Source: JACWAE01 sp963847595 (lineage in GTDB: Bacteria; Chloroflexota; Dehalococcoidia; SZUA-161). From it: 64,000 nt of DNA. Below, in pieces: positions 52,092 to 61,207 of this stretch. Position numbers and translations under genes: made by a program. Each line of letters begins with the position of its first letter. The first letter of the stretch is position 1. Under the pieces are notes generated by a model. It saw nothing but the letters and a program-made list of their open reading frames with translations. It made no database searches and was not told the DNA's origin. Location: contig CAWKAJ010000003.1 of the NCBI GenBank assembly GCA_963847595.1, positions 1 to 64,000 on the forward strand. The letters run 5' to 3'.

Positions 52092-53501
52092 ATGATGTCA
52101 CAGGGAGATAGAAGCGACCTGAAATACTTCTTTGAGCCTGCTTCCGTAGCTGTATTCGGCTCGTTGAGAGAGGTGTTTGGACTGGGCTACGGGATGGTGC
52201 GCAACTTGCTCCAATTCGGTTATTCCGGCAAGATTTACCCGGTCAGCCCCTATCACAGCGAGGTTATGGGCAGGAAGGCTTACTCTTCAGTCGAGCAAAT
52301 AGCCGAGCCTATAGATGCCGCCATTGTGATAACGCCTCCGCCCACGGTGCCGCCCATTGTGGAGCAGTGCGCACGCAAGGGCGTGAAGGTGGTCACTATA
52401 ATCTCCGAAAATTTCGCCGAAGCTGGTGGTAAGGGGGTGGAATACCAGCGGCAACTGGTAGAGATAGTGCGCCGCACCGGCATCCGCATCATAGGCCCCA
52501 ATACGGTGGGACTCTTCAATGCTGCCAACGGCTTCCTGACCAACCCCTATATCATCGTTCACAAAAAGATAAGGAAGGGCGGCATAGCCTACTGCAGCCA
52601 GACCGGCTACGTGGGCATGGCGGCGCAAACCTGGGGAGACCGCATCATTCCCGTGAACAAGGTGTGCGACCTGGGCAACAAGTGCGACGTCGATGAAGCC
52701 GACCTTTTGAACTATCTGGCAGACGACCCGGAGACTAAAGTTGTCTCCATGCATATCGAGGACGTGAGGGATGGCCGCAGATTCATGGAGGCGGCCCGTA
52801 AGGTGGCGGCGCACAAGCCGCTGCTGCTCTTCAAGCCGGGCGGGAGTCAGGAAGGGGCCAGGGCCGCAGCCTCTCATGCAGGCTCTCTGGCAGGAGACGA
52901 AGAGGTCTATGATACAGCTATCAGGCAGGTTGGGGCTATCAGGCTCCACAGTTGGCCGGAGTACTGGGATATGCCCCGGATTTTCGCCTACCAGCCGCTG
53001 CCTCAAGGCAACCGTATCGCCATCCTCACCCTCGCTGGCGGTGTGGGTGTAGCTGCCGTGGATACAGCGATAGCATCCGGTCTGTCTATCGCTCGCTTCT
53101 CACCCGCTACAGCCGATAAGCTGAGGAAAATATACCCCAGGCTCTCCAACAATCCGGTAGACCTGGGCCCCATACTATCCGTGTCTGACAACCCCTTCGC
53201 CGTTCAGGAAGATGTGATAGCTGCGGTGCTGGACGATGCCAACGTGGATTGTGCTGCCATCTCTGTCTATGTAGGCTTCGAGGACCTGATCGCTATCATT
53301 GTAGAGATGTTCGAACATTTGAAACCGCGCATCGCCAAGCCTCTGGCGCTCTGGATTTACGGGATGCAGTTGCCCGTGCTCGACGAGATGTACCGTCAGT
53401 TAGAGGAGCGGGGCTTGCCCACGTATCTAGACCTCGAGAGCGCTGTCAAAGCGCTGGGCATCGCCGCCAGATATTCTAATATTAAAGCGGGTCATGGATA
53501 A
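52092..53501 (+). CDS. CoA-binding, NDP-forming acyl-CoA synthetase alpha-like protein
   Basis: 469 residues; GGAGG lies just before, so translation may begin at the second of two tandem ATG (52095). An N-terminal CoA-binding domain (FFEPASVAVFGSLREVFGLG) is followed by succinyl-CoA-ligase-like domains with the phospho-His loop ASHAGSLAGDEEVYDTAIRQ. The ATP-grasp beta part is absent, so a partner would be needed to make ATP. Starts an operon with a molybdenum oxidoreductase and an MBL hydrolase. Confidence 0.85.
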   Translation: MMSQGDRSDLKYFFEPASVAVFGSLREVFGLGYGMVRNLLQFGYSGKIYPVSPYHSEVMGRKAYSSVEQIAEPIDAAIVITPPPTVPPIVEQCARKGVKVVTIISENFAEAGGKGVEYQRQLVEIVRRTGIRIIGPNTVGLFNAANGFLTNPYIIVHKKIRKGGIAYCSQTGYVGMAAQTWGDRIIPVNKVCDLGNKCDVDEADLLNYLADDPETKVVSMHIEDVRDGRRFMEAARKVAAHKPLLLFKPGGSQEGARAAASHAGSLAGDEEVYDTAIRQVGAIRLHSWPEYWDMPRIFAYQPLPQGNRIAILTLAGGVGVAAVDTAIASGLSIARFSPATADKLRKIYPRLSNNPVDLGPILSVSDNPFAVQEDVIAAVLDDANVDCAAISVYVGFEDLIAIIVEMFEHLKPRIAKPLALWIYGMQLPVLDEMYRQLEERGLPTYLDLESAVKALGIAARYSNIKAGHG

Positions 53502-53515
53502 ACGGAGGAAACGGG

Positions 53516-55726
53516 ATGAGCAAAAAGCATACGGATGAACAGGTGATAATGACCACCTGCGCCAGCCACTGCGGCGGGTTTTGTGGTCTCAAAGTGTATG
53601 TGAAGGATGGCGTCATCACCAGAATCGAGACTGACGATGGCGAGGAGCCCCAGGCCAGGGCCTGCCTCAAGGGACGGTCATACCGGCAGAGGGTCTACCA
53701 TCCCGACCGCCTGCTCTACCCTATGAAGAGGGTGGGCGAGCGAGGGGAGGGCAAGTTCCAGCGAATCTCATGGGATGAGGCGCTGGATACCGTAGCCGGT
53801 GAGATAAAACGGGTGCGTGATACCTACGGGCCGCAGGCCATACTGCTTAAGACCTCTGTGGGCGACATGAACTTCGTTCATACCGGCGCTATGGTGGTGG
53901 AAAAGCTTTTAGCCATGGCCGGCGGCTATTCCTCGCCCTGGGCGTACTTCTCGTATGAAGGGGGGACTTTCGCCGAGCTGACCACTTACGGAACCATGTC
54001 GTCTCAGAGTTCCCGCGAGGATTTTCTGAATTCCCGCCTGATAATTATGTGGGGCTGGGACCCCGCGACTACGATACAGGACACCAACACTATCTTGTAT
54101 CTGGCTCAGGCCAGGGAGGCCGGCTGCAAAATCGTCTCCATCGACCCCAGGTTCACCGATACCACCGCAACCGTGGCGCACCAGTGGGTACCCATCAAGC
54201 CGGGCACCGACCCAGCCATGATGATTGCTATGGCCTATGTCATGTTGCGGGACGGCCTGCAGAACCAGGCATTCCTCGATAAATATACCTACGGCTTCGA
54301 TAAATTCAGAGATTACGTCATGGGCGTGGAGGACGGTGTGCCCAAGACCCCGGCCTGGGCCGAGGCTATCACCGGAGTACCGGCAGAAGTGATTGAGACC
54401 CTGGCCAGGGAGTACGCCACGACCAAGCCTGCGGCGTTGATTGCTGGAATAGGGCCCGGGCGCTCCGCCAGAGGCGAGCAGTACCATCGAGCAGCCATAA
54501 CCCTGTCCGCCATGACGGGCAACATCGGCATCCACGGCGGTAGCGCTGCCCAGAGGTCCTGGCCCGCAGGTCTGGTGCCCTTCCCCTTCATGATGATGGG
54601 CATCCCCGATATCATCGTCAACCCTGTGGAGGCCAATGCAACTCCTCCGCAAGACATGCTGCCTCTGCGTCGCATCTGGCCCTGGGGCGCGGGCAGTATA
54701 CACGTCGCTCAAATGGCGGATGCCATACTCAAGGGCAAGGCCGGGGGCTACCCTGCCGACTACAAGCTGCTTTACATAGCCAGCACCGGCTATCCCAATC
54801 AATATCTCAACGTCAATAAACATGTGCAGGCCATGAAATCGAAGTCCCTGGAATTCATCGTGGTTCACGAGCAGTTCATGACGCCCGGCGCCAAGTTCGC
54901 CGACATCCTGCTGCCGTGCAGCACCTTCCTGGAACGTAATGACATCGCTCAGTGGAGCGCCACCTGGTTCTATGGATACCAGAACAAGGTAATCGAGCCG
55001 CTAGGCGAGTCGAAATCGTCATGGGATATATGCAAAGAGCTGGCGAAGAGGCTGGACATACCCCACTTTTTCGACAAAACAGAGGACGAGACGCTGAGGG
55101 ATATGGTGAAAGGTTGTGCCGATATTAAAGACTACGACACTTTCAAGAAGCAGGGCCTTCATAAAATGCACCCTGCGGAACCGCATGTGGCTTTTCGTGA
55201 CGAGATCGAGAACCCGGAGAATAACCCCTTCGGTACGCCGTCGGGTAAGATTGAGATATACTCCCAGTTGATTGCGGAGATGAACAATCCCGAGATACCT
55301 CCCATCCCCAAGTATCTCGAGTCCTGGGAAGGCCCGACCGACCCCCTGCATAAGAAATACCCTCTGCAGCTCCTGACCACGCATTTCAAAGGGCGCGCGC
55401 ACTCGCAGTTCCACAATGTCGCCTGGATTCGGGAGGTGCTGCCTCAGACGGTATTGATAAATTCATCCGATGCAAAAGCCAGAGGTATAAAGGATGGCGA
55501 TTTGGTCAGGGTGTTCAACGACCGGGGCCAGATGATAATTCCGGCCAGGGTCAGCCAGCGTATGATGCCCGGAGTAGTAGATGTCCCTCAAGGTGCCTGG
55601 TACGAGCCCGACGAGAAAGGCGTAGACCGTGGGGGGTGCGCCAATATCCTGACCAAAGATGCCTATTCTCCCGGCGGCGCGTGCTGCACCAACACTGCGC
55701 TGGTGCAGGTGGAGAAAGCTCGCTGA
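53516..55726 (+). CDS. Molybdopterin-dependent oxidoreductase (DMSO reductase family)
   Basis: 736 residues, ATG behind GGAGGAAACGG. An N-terminal [4Fe-4S] site CASHCGGFCGL ... ACLKG precedes molybdopterin domains (WDEALDTVAGEIKRV; IIMWGWDPATTIQDTNTILY; PGRSARGEQYHRAAITLSAM). The C-terminal MopB domain is present (LLTTHFKGRAHSQFHN). No twin-arginine signal peptide, so probably cytoplasmic. Electron acceptors and substrate cannot be told, but neighbours suggest CoA-ester or aromatic carbon metabolism (inference). Confidence 0.9.
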   Translation: MSKKHTDEQVIMTTCASHCGGFCGLKVYVKDGVITRIETDDGEEPQARACLKGRSYRQRVYHPDRLLYPMKRVGERGEGKFQRISWDEALDTVAGEIKRVRDTYGPQAILLKTSVGDMNFVHTGAMVVEKLLAMAGGYSSPWAYFSYEGGTFAELTTYGTMSSQSSREDFLNSRLIIMWGWDPATTIQDTNTILYLAQAREAGCKIVSIDPRFTDTTATVAHQWVPIKPGTDPAMMIAMAYVMLRDGLQNQAFLDKYTYGFDKFRDYVMGVEDGVPKTPAWAEAITGVPAEVIETLAREYATTKPAALIAGIGPGRSARGEQYHRAAITLSAMTGNIGIHGGSAAQRSWPAGLVPFPFMMMGIPDIIVNPVEANATPPQDMLPLRRIWPWGAGSIHVAQMADAILKGKAGGYPADYKLLYIASTGYPNQYLNVNKHVQAMKSKSLEFIVVHEQFMTPGAKFADILLPCSTFLERNDIAQWSATWFYGYQNKVIEPLGESKSSWDICKELAKRLDIPHFFDKTEDETLRDMVKGCADIKDYDTFKKQGLHKMHPAEPHVAFRDEIENPENNPFGTPSGKIEIYSQLIAEMNNPEIPPIPKYLESWEGPTDPLHKKYPLQLLTTHFKGRAHSQFHNVAWIREVLPQTVLINSSDAKARGIKDGDLVRVFNDRGQMIIPARVSQRMMPGVVDVPQGAWYEPDEKGVDRGGCANILTKDAYSPGGACCTNTALVQVEKAR

Positions 55727-55742
55727 ATAAACGGAGAAAGCT

Positions 55743-56639
55743 ATGCTGGATGTGAAGGAAGTAGCTGATAAGATTTACCGGTTTGAGGCTGGTCTATCGG
55801 TGATGACCAGCCTGTTCACGGTATACCTCATCAAGGAGTCACAGGGTGTGGTAATAGACCCCGGCCCCGGAGCCCTGGTTCCCGGGATTCAAGAAGCTAT
55901 GAAAAAGTTGGGTCTGAAGGATTTGGCTTACATCATTCCCACCCACATCCATGTTGACCATGCAGGCGGTGCCGGGAAGCTGGCCCAGCTTTACCCCGGA
56001 GCGAAAGTGCTGGGCCATCCCGCCGGAGTGAAACACGCCGTAGACCCTTCCCGTCTCATCGAGAGCACCAGGAAGGTTTTCGGAGAAGACTTCGAAGCCG
56101 GGTTCGGGCCGATTCTGCCTGTGCCGGAGTCTCAAATAAAGTCTGTAGAGGATGGCGAGATAATTAAAGTCGATGGCAGGGAGTTGCAGATTGTCTATGC
56201 GCCGGGGCACGCACCACATCATATAGCCATCTTCGACCGCAGCGTGAAGGGTCTCTTCTGCGGCGAGGCGCTGGGCCTGCCCGGGGGCGAGGACAACCGG
56301 ACTTTGCTGCCTGCCGTGGCCCCGCCCAGCTTCGACCAGGAGATATATATTGAGACTATGGAGAAGCTGAGGAAGCTGAATGCCCGCATCCTATTCTATG
56401 CCCATGGTGGAGTGGTGGGCCACGATGCGGACAGGCTGATTACGCAGGCCGAGGAGAACACCCGTATCATTGGCGACATAATTCTCCAGGCTTTGAAGCA
56501 GGGCGGAACAACCGAGGATATCAACCGCCGAGTGAAGGAATCGGCTTCCAGCCGTTTTGCCATGACCTTAACCGAGATGGACCTGGCCTTGACCGTAAGC
56601 GGCTACGAAGTCTACTACAAAAAGAAAGGGCTGTTGTGA
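55743..56639 (+). CDS. MBL-fold metallo-hydrolase
   Basis: 298 residues, ATG 16 bp after the oxidoreductase, behind GGAGAAAGCT. THIHVDHAGGAGKLAQLYPG carries the HxHxDH zinc motif; GHAPHHIAIF supplies the next His; a C-terminal helical region completes the fold. Likely hydrolyses a thioester or lactone in the same pathway as the upstream CoA-ligase-like and Mo enzymes. Confidence 0.9.
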   Translation: MLDVKEVADKIYRFEAGLSVMTSLFTVYLIKESQGVVIDPGPGALVPGIQEAMKKLGLKDLAYIIPTHIHVDHAGGAGKLAQLYPGAKVLGHPAGVKHAVDPSRLIESTRKVFGEDFEAGFGPILPVPESQIKSVEDGEIIKVDGRELQIVYAPGHAPHHIAIFDRSVKGLFCGEALGLPGGEDNRTLLPAVAPPSFDQEIYIETMEKLRKLNARILFYAHGGVVGHDADRLITQAEENTRIIGDIILQALKQGGTTEDINRRVKESASSRFAMTLTEMDLALTVSGYEVYYKKKGLL

Positions 56640-56663
56640 AAGGGCGTCTACTTATTAACTTGC

Positions 56664-56845
56664 GTAGGGGCACGGTGCACCGTGCCCCTACATTGCTCAT
56701 CTGGCGGGAAACGTAAGGTCTATCCTAAGCCTAGCGAAAGACGAGAGGAGTAGGGGCGTTCAATTGAACGCCCCTACTCTTTGAATCCGTTCGCCCTGAG
56801 CCTGTCGAAGGGCGGTTCGTGGTTCGACAAGCTCACCACGAACGG
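56664..56845. repeat. Cluster of palindromic repeats
   Basis: 56664-56691: GTAGGGGC + palindromic core ACGGTGCACCGT + GCCCCTAC. 56750-56777: the same arms with core GTTCAATTGAAC. 56788-56845: CGTTCGCCCTGAG unit as at 51897. Arms are constant while the cores differ yet stay palindromic. No gene in 56640-56904. Confidence 0.85.
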
Positions 56846-56904
56846 AAATTGACAAACCACCGCAGCTACCGCTAAAATTCGGCTTGAGGAAAAGAGGTGC
56901 AAAC

Positions 56905-57063
56905 ATGAAATCACGTTGCGAGACTTGCGGCATGCGCAAGCGTGCCGAGAAAACCCCCAAGTCCATAATCGCCAAAATCTGGCGCTGGCACACAGGCTGG
57001 TGCCCTGGCTGGAAGGCATATCAACGGGAACTGGCCGAACAGAAGGTAGATTCCAAATCCTGA
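56905..57063 (+). CDS. 52-aa Cys/Trp-rich small protein
   Basis: ATG behind AAAGAGGTGCAAAC. MKSRCETCGMRKRAEKTPKS, IIAKIWRWHTGWCPGWKAYQ, then a charged helix. A CxxC knuckle plus HxxxxC could bind one zinc. Looks like a genuine small gene of the Chloroflexota type; function unknown. Confidence 0.6.
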   Translation: MKSRCETCGMRKRAEKTPKSIIAKIWRWHTGWCPGWKAYQRELAEQKVDSKS

Positions 57064-57097
57064 GCACTAAACCCTGGACAAATACGAATTTTCAATG

Positions 57098-57125
57098 GTA
57101 GGGGCACGGTGCACCGTGCCCCTAC
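57098..57125. repeat. GTAGGGGC-family palindrome
   Basis: Identical over 28 bp to the unit at 56664-56691, including its ACGGTGCACCGT core. The rest of 57064-57329 holds no gene. Confidence 0.85.
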
Positions 57126-57329
57126 GTTGTTACGGCCAAGGGCGTCAGCTCACAGGCCTATTCCTATTACAATCCGGACATTAAAGCAGAAACGCTGAGC
57201 CAGGGCATCACAGTCACTCAGTAGGGAGCAAGTTGACACCAATCTATGGTAGATTTTAGAATATTGCATAGGTGCATAACCAAAAGAAAGGCTGTTTAGA
57301 CAATATTCACGTCTAGTCGGGGGTATAGT

Positions 57330-57992
57330 ATGTCAGATGACAATGCACAGGCAGTTCAACGGGTAGCTGAGTTGGAAAAAGAACTGGCGCATTTGAATGC
57401 ATATTTGACTGTGAGCTCTGTGCTGACGCAATCGCTGGGCCTTCATGATCTGCTGGAGGCTATTTTATATTGCTCGATGGATACAGTTTCGGCGGAGGCG
57501 GCGTCGGTTTTGCTCTTGGACGATACGAAAGAGAACTTTCAGTTTTACCAGGTTGAGGGAGCGGCGAAGCCACTACTGATGAAAAGCAGCTTTCCCGTGG
57601 ATAAGGGTGTGGCTGGTTGGGTATTGCAACACCAGCAATCACAGGTAGTGAATGATGTTGGTGGCGACCCCCGCTTTTACCGGGAGATTGACTCCAAATC
57701 CGGATTTCAGACAAGGAATATGATAGCCGTTCCTCTCACCGCTGGCGAAGAAAAAATAGGGGTGTTGGAAATTATTAATAAGGCTGATGCGCCGAGCTTC
57801 ACTGAGGAAGAGCACCGCTTGCTGCGTTCGATTGCTGATGAAGTTGCCTTTGCTATTCGGAATGCCAAACTATTCGAGTATCTGGCTGATACCTACTGCC
57901 AGCAGCGTCAGGGGAAAGGCTCGTGTAGGGGGTGCAAGAGACCTCTTGGGTCATGGACGCCGTGCGTCAAATACCGGGAAGTTGAAATATAG
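57330..57992 (+). CDS. GAF-domain sensor protein
   Basis: 220 residues. Residues 30-180 form a GAF domain: LHDLLEAILYCSMDTVSAEA, SSFPVDKGVAGWVLQHQQSQ, VNDVGGDPRFYREID, MIAVPLTAGEEKIGVLEIIN. The tail has Cys residues (GSCRGCKRP). No output domain, so it probably acts with a partner kinase or by binding a small ligand. Alone on this strand. Confidence 0.85.
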   Translation: MSDDNAQAVQRVAELEKELAHLNAYLTVSSVLTQSLGLHDLLEAILYCSMDTVSAEAASVLLLDDTKENFQFYQVEGAAKPLLMKSSFPVDKGVAGWVLQHQQSQVVNDVGGDPRFYREIDSKSGFQTRNMIAVPLTAGEEKIGVLEIINKADAPSFTEEEHRLLRSIADEVAFAIRNAKLFEYLADTYCQQRQGKGSCRGCKRPLGSWTPCVKYREVEI

Positions 57993-58157
57993 TAAGTAGT
58001 GCCACACAGTAGATGTTAGGCCAAGAGAGCTCCTAATCCTCTTTGTTCTATATGACCCCGCATACTGTATCGCTCCTTAAGTTGGTGTAGTTGACATTGC
58101 TGGTAACTCTAACCCTGTAAGTGGTACTAGGTCCGGGGGCATGTCATCCGGAACCTG

Positions 58158-58691
58158 CTATGACGATTTTCCTCGCCGTAGTATTCTACGTGTAACTGCG
58201 CTGGGTTTCCATGTCTTGTCAACCCAAGCTTTCTTAGTAGCATTACTTATGATACCAGCAGACAGATTGAGTATTTTCTGAGGGCCAAACCATGAGGCAA
58301 TATTGGTGGAAGCCAGGGGTGATATGCCTACTTTGCTAGTCAAGGCCCACCCGGATAGGGCAGAAGGGACTAGGGTAATGAGATTGGGTGCCTGCTCAAT
58401 AAGCTGCAGACGCAACATATCAGGCCATATTGGTCTTTTCAGCTTGTGGTAGTCCTTGCGGAAGGCTATGAAATACCCAATAAACCATGTCGCTATGTAG
58501 CCGAAGTTACTTGCTATCGTATAAAACAGAGCGGTATCCCACGTGGAAAGATGGAACTTGTAGGTGGTAAAGTAAGCTACTGTAGTCCTGAAAGCGAAAG
58601 CACTGCAACCCCCAAGGAATTGCACTACAACCAGCTTGGCGCTTAAGTATCTTTTTGCTATTTCGACTGTTTTTGATTGTAGCTTCTTCAC
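58158..58691 (-). CDS. Hypothetical membrane protein
   Basis: 177 residues, GTG start without a strong ribosome-binding site. About three to four hydrophobic segments (LVVVQFLGGCSAFAFRTTVA; ALFYTIASNFGYIATWFIGY; APNLITLVPSALSGWALTSK) and a basic tail. No family recognised. Confidence 0.6.
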   Translation of the reverse strand: MKKLQSKTVEIAKRYLSAKLVVVQFLGGCSAFAFRTTVAYFTTYKFHLSTWDTALFYTIASNFGYIATWFIGYFIAFRKDYHKLKRPIWPDMLRLQLIEQAPNLITLVPSALSGWALTSKVGISPLASTNIASWFGPQKILNLSAGIISNATKKAWVDKTWKPSAVTRRILRRGKSS

Positions 58692-59109
58692 GTTTTTTGA
58701 ACCAATTCACAATAGCTCAAGCGGGGATGAATTCTCAGAATTTCTAGAATCCCTGAAAGAACTAGCCAGTCCGTCGCATCTCGAGTTTCGATCAAGCCAT
58801 ACGTCAGCCTAATCGCTATTGAAAGCAATTACACCTACTGTGCCATGTCTGGCAAGAGTCATTGATAAGCCTAAAACCAATCAACTCCATTTCGTGGATG
58901 TTCACAATATACCACAAATCTTCCCATCCAGACTAACCGACGTAAAGTTCAGGTCAGCATGAAGCACAACAGGGTTGTGGTGGGGTAGTAAGTAGAGACT
59001 ACTCTGTCAGTGCAGGTTTCTTAGCTAAACAATCTACGACTTGCGCCAGCCAGCGTTCCACATTTGCTCCACTCATTGGGCAGGTCGGGGATGGGTGAGA
59101 GGGGTGCAG

Positions 59110-59134
59110 GGGCGCCCGCCTCAGGCGGGCGCCC
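59110..59134. terminator. 11-bp GC-rich hairpin
   Basis: GGGCGCCCGCC-TCA-GGCGGGCGCCC, 11 bp beyond the stop of the trehalose synthase gene on the minus strand, as expected for its terminator. 58692-59109 has no gene I can support. Confidence 0.75.
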
Positions 59135-59144
59135 TCTGCCTGTC

Positions 59145-60362
59145 TCATAGATAGATGACCTCTTCCGAATGGCCCAGCGTCAAGAACAGGGCCATGTAGT
59201 CCCTCATGTGTCGGGTAATGAGGAAATTGTGCTTCACATGCTCTCTGCCGTTTTCTCCCAGCCACCTGGCATATTCCGGATTGCCCAGAAGCTGCTTGAT
59301 GGCATAGGCCGTGCCCTCGATTCCGTGTGACAGGAGGCCGGTGAACTTGTTCTTCACCTGTAACGGGATACCCCCTACAGCAGAAGCCACTACCGGTTTG
59401 GCTTTCCACAGAGCCTCGCTCACCGTCAGTCCGAATCCTTCCTTCAGCGATTTCTGCACCACAACAGCAGCCGCTCTTTGCAGGGCGTTGATCTCTATAT
59501 CGCTTCCGGGCGGGATAAGAAGAACGTGGATATCGCGGTCGCCCTCCGCTTCATTCATCACCTCCGCGTATACTTTGCCTGACTCCGGGTCGTCAGTGGC
59601 AGTGCCGCCGGCCAGAACCAGCCTGCAGTCCATGCTCTTTCTCACCTGCTTGAAGGCCTGGATCACCCCTACCGGGTCCTTGAGGTAGTCAAAGCGCGAT
59701 ACCTGGACTATCAAAGGTTTATCGTCCGGTATACCGTACTTCGTCAGGACTGAATCAATAATGTCCTGGCTCAGCTCTATGTTCTTGTCGCTCAGGGGGT
59801 CGATTGAGGGAGGGATAAGGAACTGGCGCATTGGCAGCGGTTTAGAGAAAGCCGGGGAGGAGAATACAGCCGCATCATACTGCATTACCCAGGGCTTGAT
59901 GAAATTCCATGCTGCTTCGTTAGGCCTGGAAACATCTATGTGGCACCGCCATATCCAGTTCTTGCCGAGTTCTTTCTTCCTTTCGATCAGGGCTATCGGC
60001 TGGGGGTCGTGGATAAACATGATATCCCCGTAGAGCTCCAGAGCTTTGATATTCTTCCGGCTTGTTTCTTGAAACGCTGAGATGTCTTGCGCAGAGATTT
60101 TTTCATCCCTGCCATGGAGTGCGTTGTGCAGCTTCTTGGTTACCTGGAAGAAAGTGGCATCGCCCTTGATAACGCTCCAGCGGGCATCCACGCCAAGCTC
60201 GGACAGCAGAGGAATCATGCGGCTTAGCAGCTCAGCCACCCCTCCGCCCGTGGATGTGGAGTTTACGTTCTGGATCACCTTGCCCGAGAGCTTGCTTGCC
60301 AGCAGCCGCAGTTCTTCGATGCCGCTCTTACCGATCAGGGGCTCGTAGTCATCCAGCTTCAC
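59145..60362 (-). CDS. treT: Trehalose synthase / GT4 glycosyltransferase (TreT-like)
   Basis: 405 residues from GTG 60362, whose first two bases lie in the TGA of the preceding gene (GTGA overlap); a longer open frame upstream is unlikely. NVNSTSTGGGVAELLSRMIP is the TreT acceptor-binding start; WIWRCHIDVSRPNEAAWNFI, VQVSRFDYLKDPVGVIQAFK and QKSLKEGFGLTVSEALWKAK are GT4 nucleotide-sugar motifs. TreT joins NDP-glucose and glucose into trehalose; GlgC at 10336 can supply ADP-glucose. Confidence 0.88.
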   Translation of the reverse strand: MKLDDYEPLIGKSGIEELRLLASKLSGKVIQNVNSTSTGGGVAELLSRMIPLLSELGVDARWSVIKGDATFFQVTKKLHNALHGRDEKISAQDISAFQETSRKNIKALELYGDIMFIHDPQPIALIERKKELGKNWIWRCHIDVSRPNEAAWNFIKPWVMQYDAAVFSSPAFSKPLPMRQFLIPPSIDPLSDKNIELSQDIIDSVLTKYGIPDDKPLIVQVSRFDYLKDPVGVIQAFKQVRKSMDCRLVLAGGTATDDPESGKVYAEVMNEAEGDRDIHVLLIPPGSDIEINALQRAAAVVVQKSLKEGFGLTVSEALWKAKPVVASAVGGIPLQVKNKFTGLLSHGIEGTAYAIKQLLGNPEYARWLGENGREHVKHNFLITRHMRDYMALFLTLGHSEEVIYL

Positions 60363-61021
60363 TCGATGCGTTTTGCCATGAGTTTTATGAGCTGTGATCT
60401 TACCCCCTCCAGGGTATAGGTATATGGGTCGAGCTTGGCTACAGCTTCTGCCAGTTCCTGCTCTCCCAGAGTGTCTGCCAGCCAGACTGAGAAGTCGTTT
60501 GACATCTTGCCCAGTCGCAGCCTTGACTCGATGATATGGAAGTACAATGAACCCGGGCTCAGCGTGCCCAGTGCTTCCCCGAATTCCTTGAGGTCTCGGG
60601 CCATATGCGGTGTGGGCAGGATTATGCTCACCCACTTTATAAAGTAGAATTCTTTCCCTTCAGGCGCTTTCCGCAGTTCCTGTCCTGACGATATGTGTTG
60701 CCCTATGACATTGACTATCCTGTCGCGCAGCGCACTCATCGCGGGGAACTCTAAGATGTCGATGCTGGCCAGCTTTTCCCCCAATATCTCTTCCACCAGT
60801 ACATCGTTTGCCCACACTGCGAAGTCATTGGCCGGCTCGGGCGTGAGGTAGTGGTGTTCTTCCAGGAAATGGTGCGCGTGGTAGTGCACGATGGAATCCG
60901 GGGCATTTTTCAGGATATCGACCAGCTCCTTGAGGTTCTTCGCCTTAATGCCGGTCAATTCCTTGAGATGCACCTGATCGACAAAACGAAAGGGTTCTCG
61001 GGCCTTCTTCACAGTCTTCAC
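60359..61021 (-). CDS. DUF5752-like protein coupled to TreT
   Basis: 220 residues, probably from GTG 61021 behind GGCAGGATACT. EPFRFVDQVHLKELTGIKAK, NAPDSIVHYHAHHFLEEHHY, TPEPANDFAVWANDVLVEEI; a second half repeats the pattern (SPGSLYFHIIESRLRLGKMS, NDFSVWLADTLGEQELAEAV). So two related halves, each with NDFxVWxxDxL. Its stop overlaps the start of treT, implying joint translation. Function unknown but linked to trehalose making by this context. Confidence 0.78.
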   Translation of the reverse strand: MKTVKKAREPFRFVDQVHLKELTGIKAKNLKELVDILKNAPDSIVHYHAHHFLEEHHYLTPEPANDFAVWANDVLVEEILGEKLASIDILEFPAMSALRDRIVNVIGQHISSGQELRKAPEGKEFYFIKWVSIILPTPHMARDLKEFGEALGTLSPGSLYFHIIESRLRLGKMSNDFSVWLADTLGEQELAEAVAKLDPYTYTLEGVRSQLIKLMAKRIE

Positions 61022-61207
61022 AGTATCCTGCCTTCCCGCTGATAGTCTACAGCATTTCCGTGCATCAAGACAGCCCCTTCCTGCTGTGGACATAGACCGC
61101 AGCGGCATGGTGCACTGTGCCCAGCTTTCAAGGAAGTCAATGTTTGTCTCTAGGACAAACCGCCTTTACCTTGACAAACGTCCTGCTATCGCATATAAAA
61201 GCCTCAA

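Noticed and set aside
52287..54868. Long minus-strand ORFs opposite the CoA ligase and molybdenum enzyme genes
   Set aside because: They are antisense shadows produced by high third-position GC in genes with clear domains on the plus strand.
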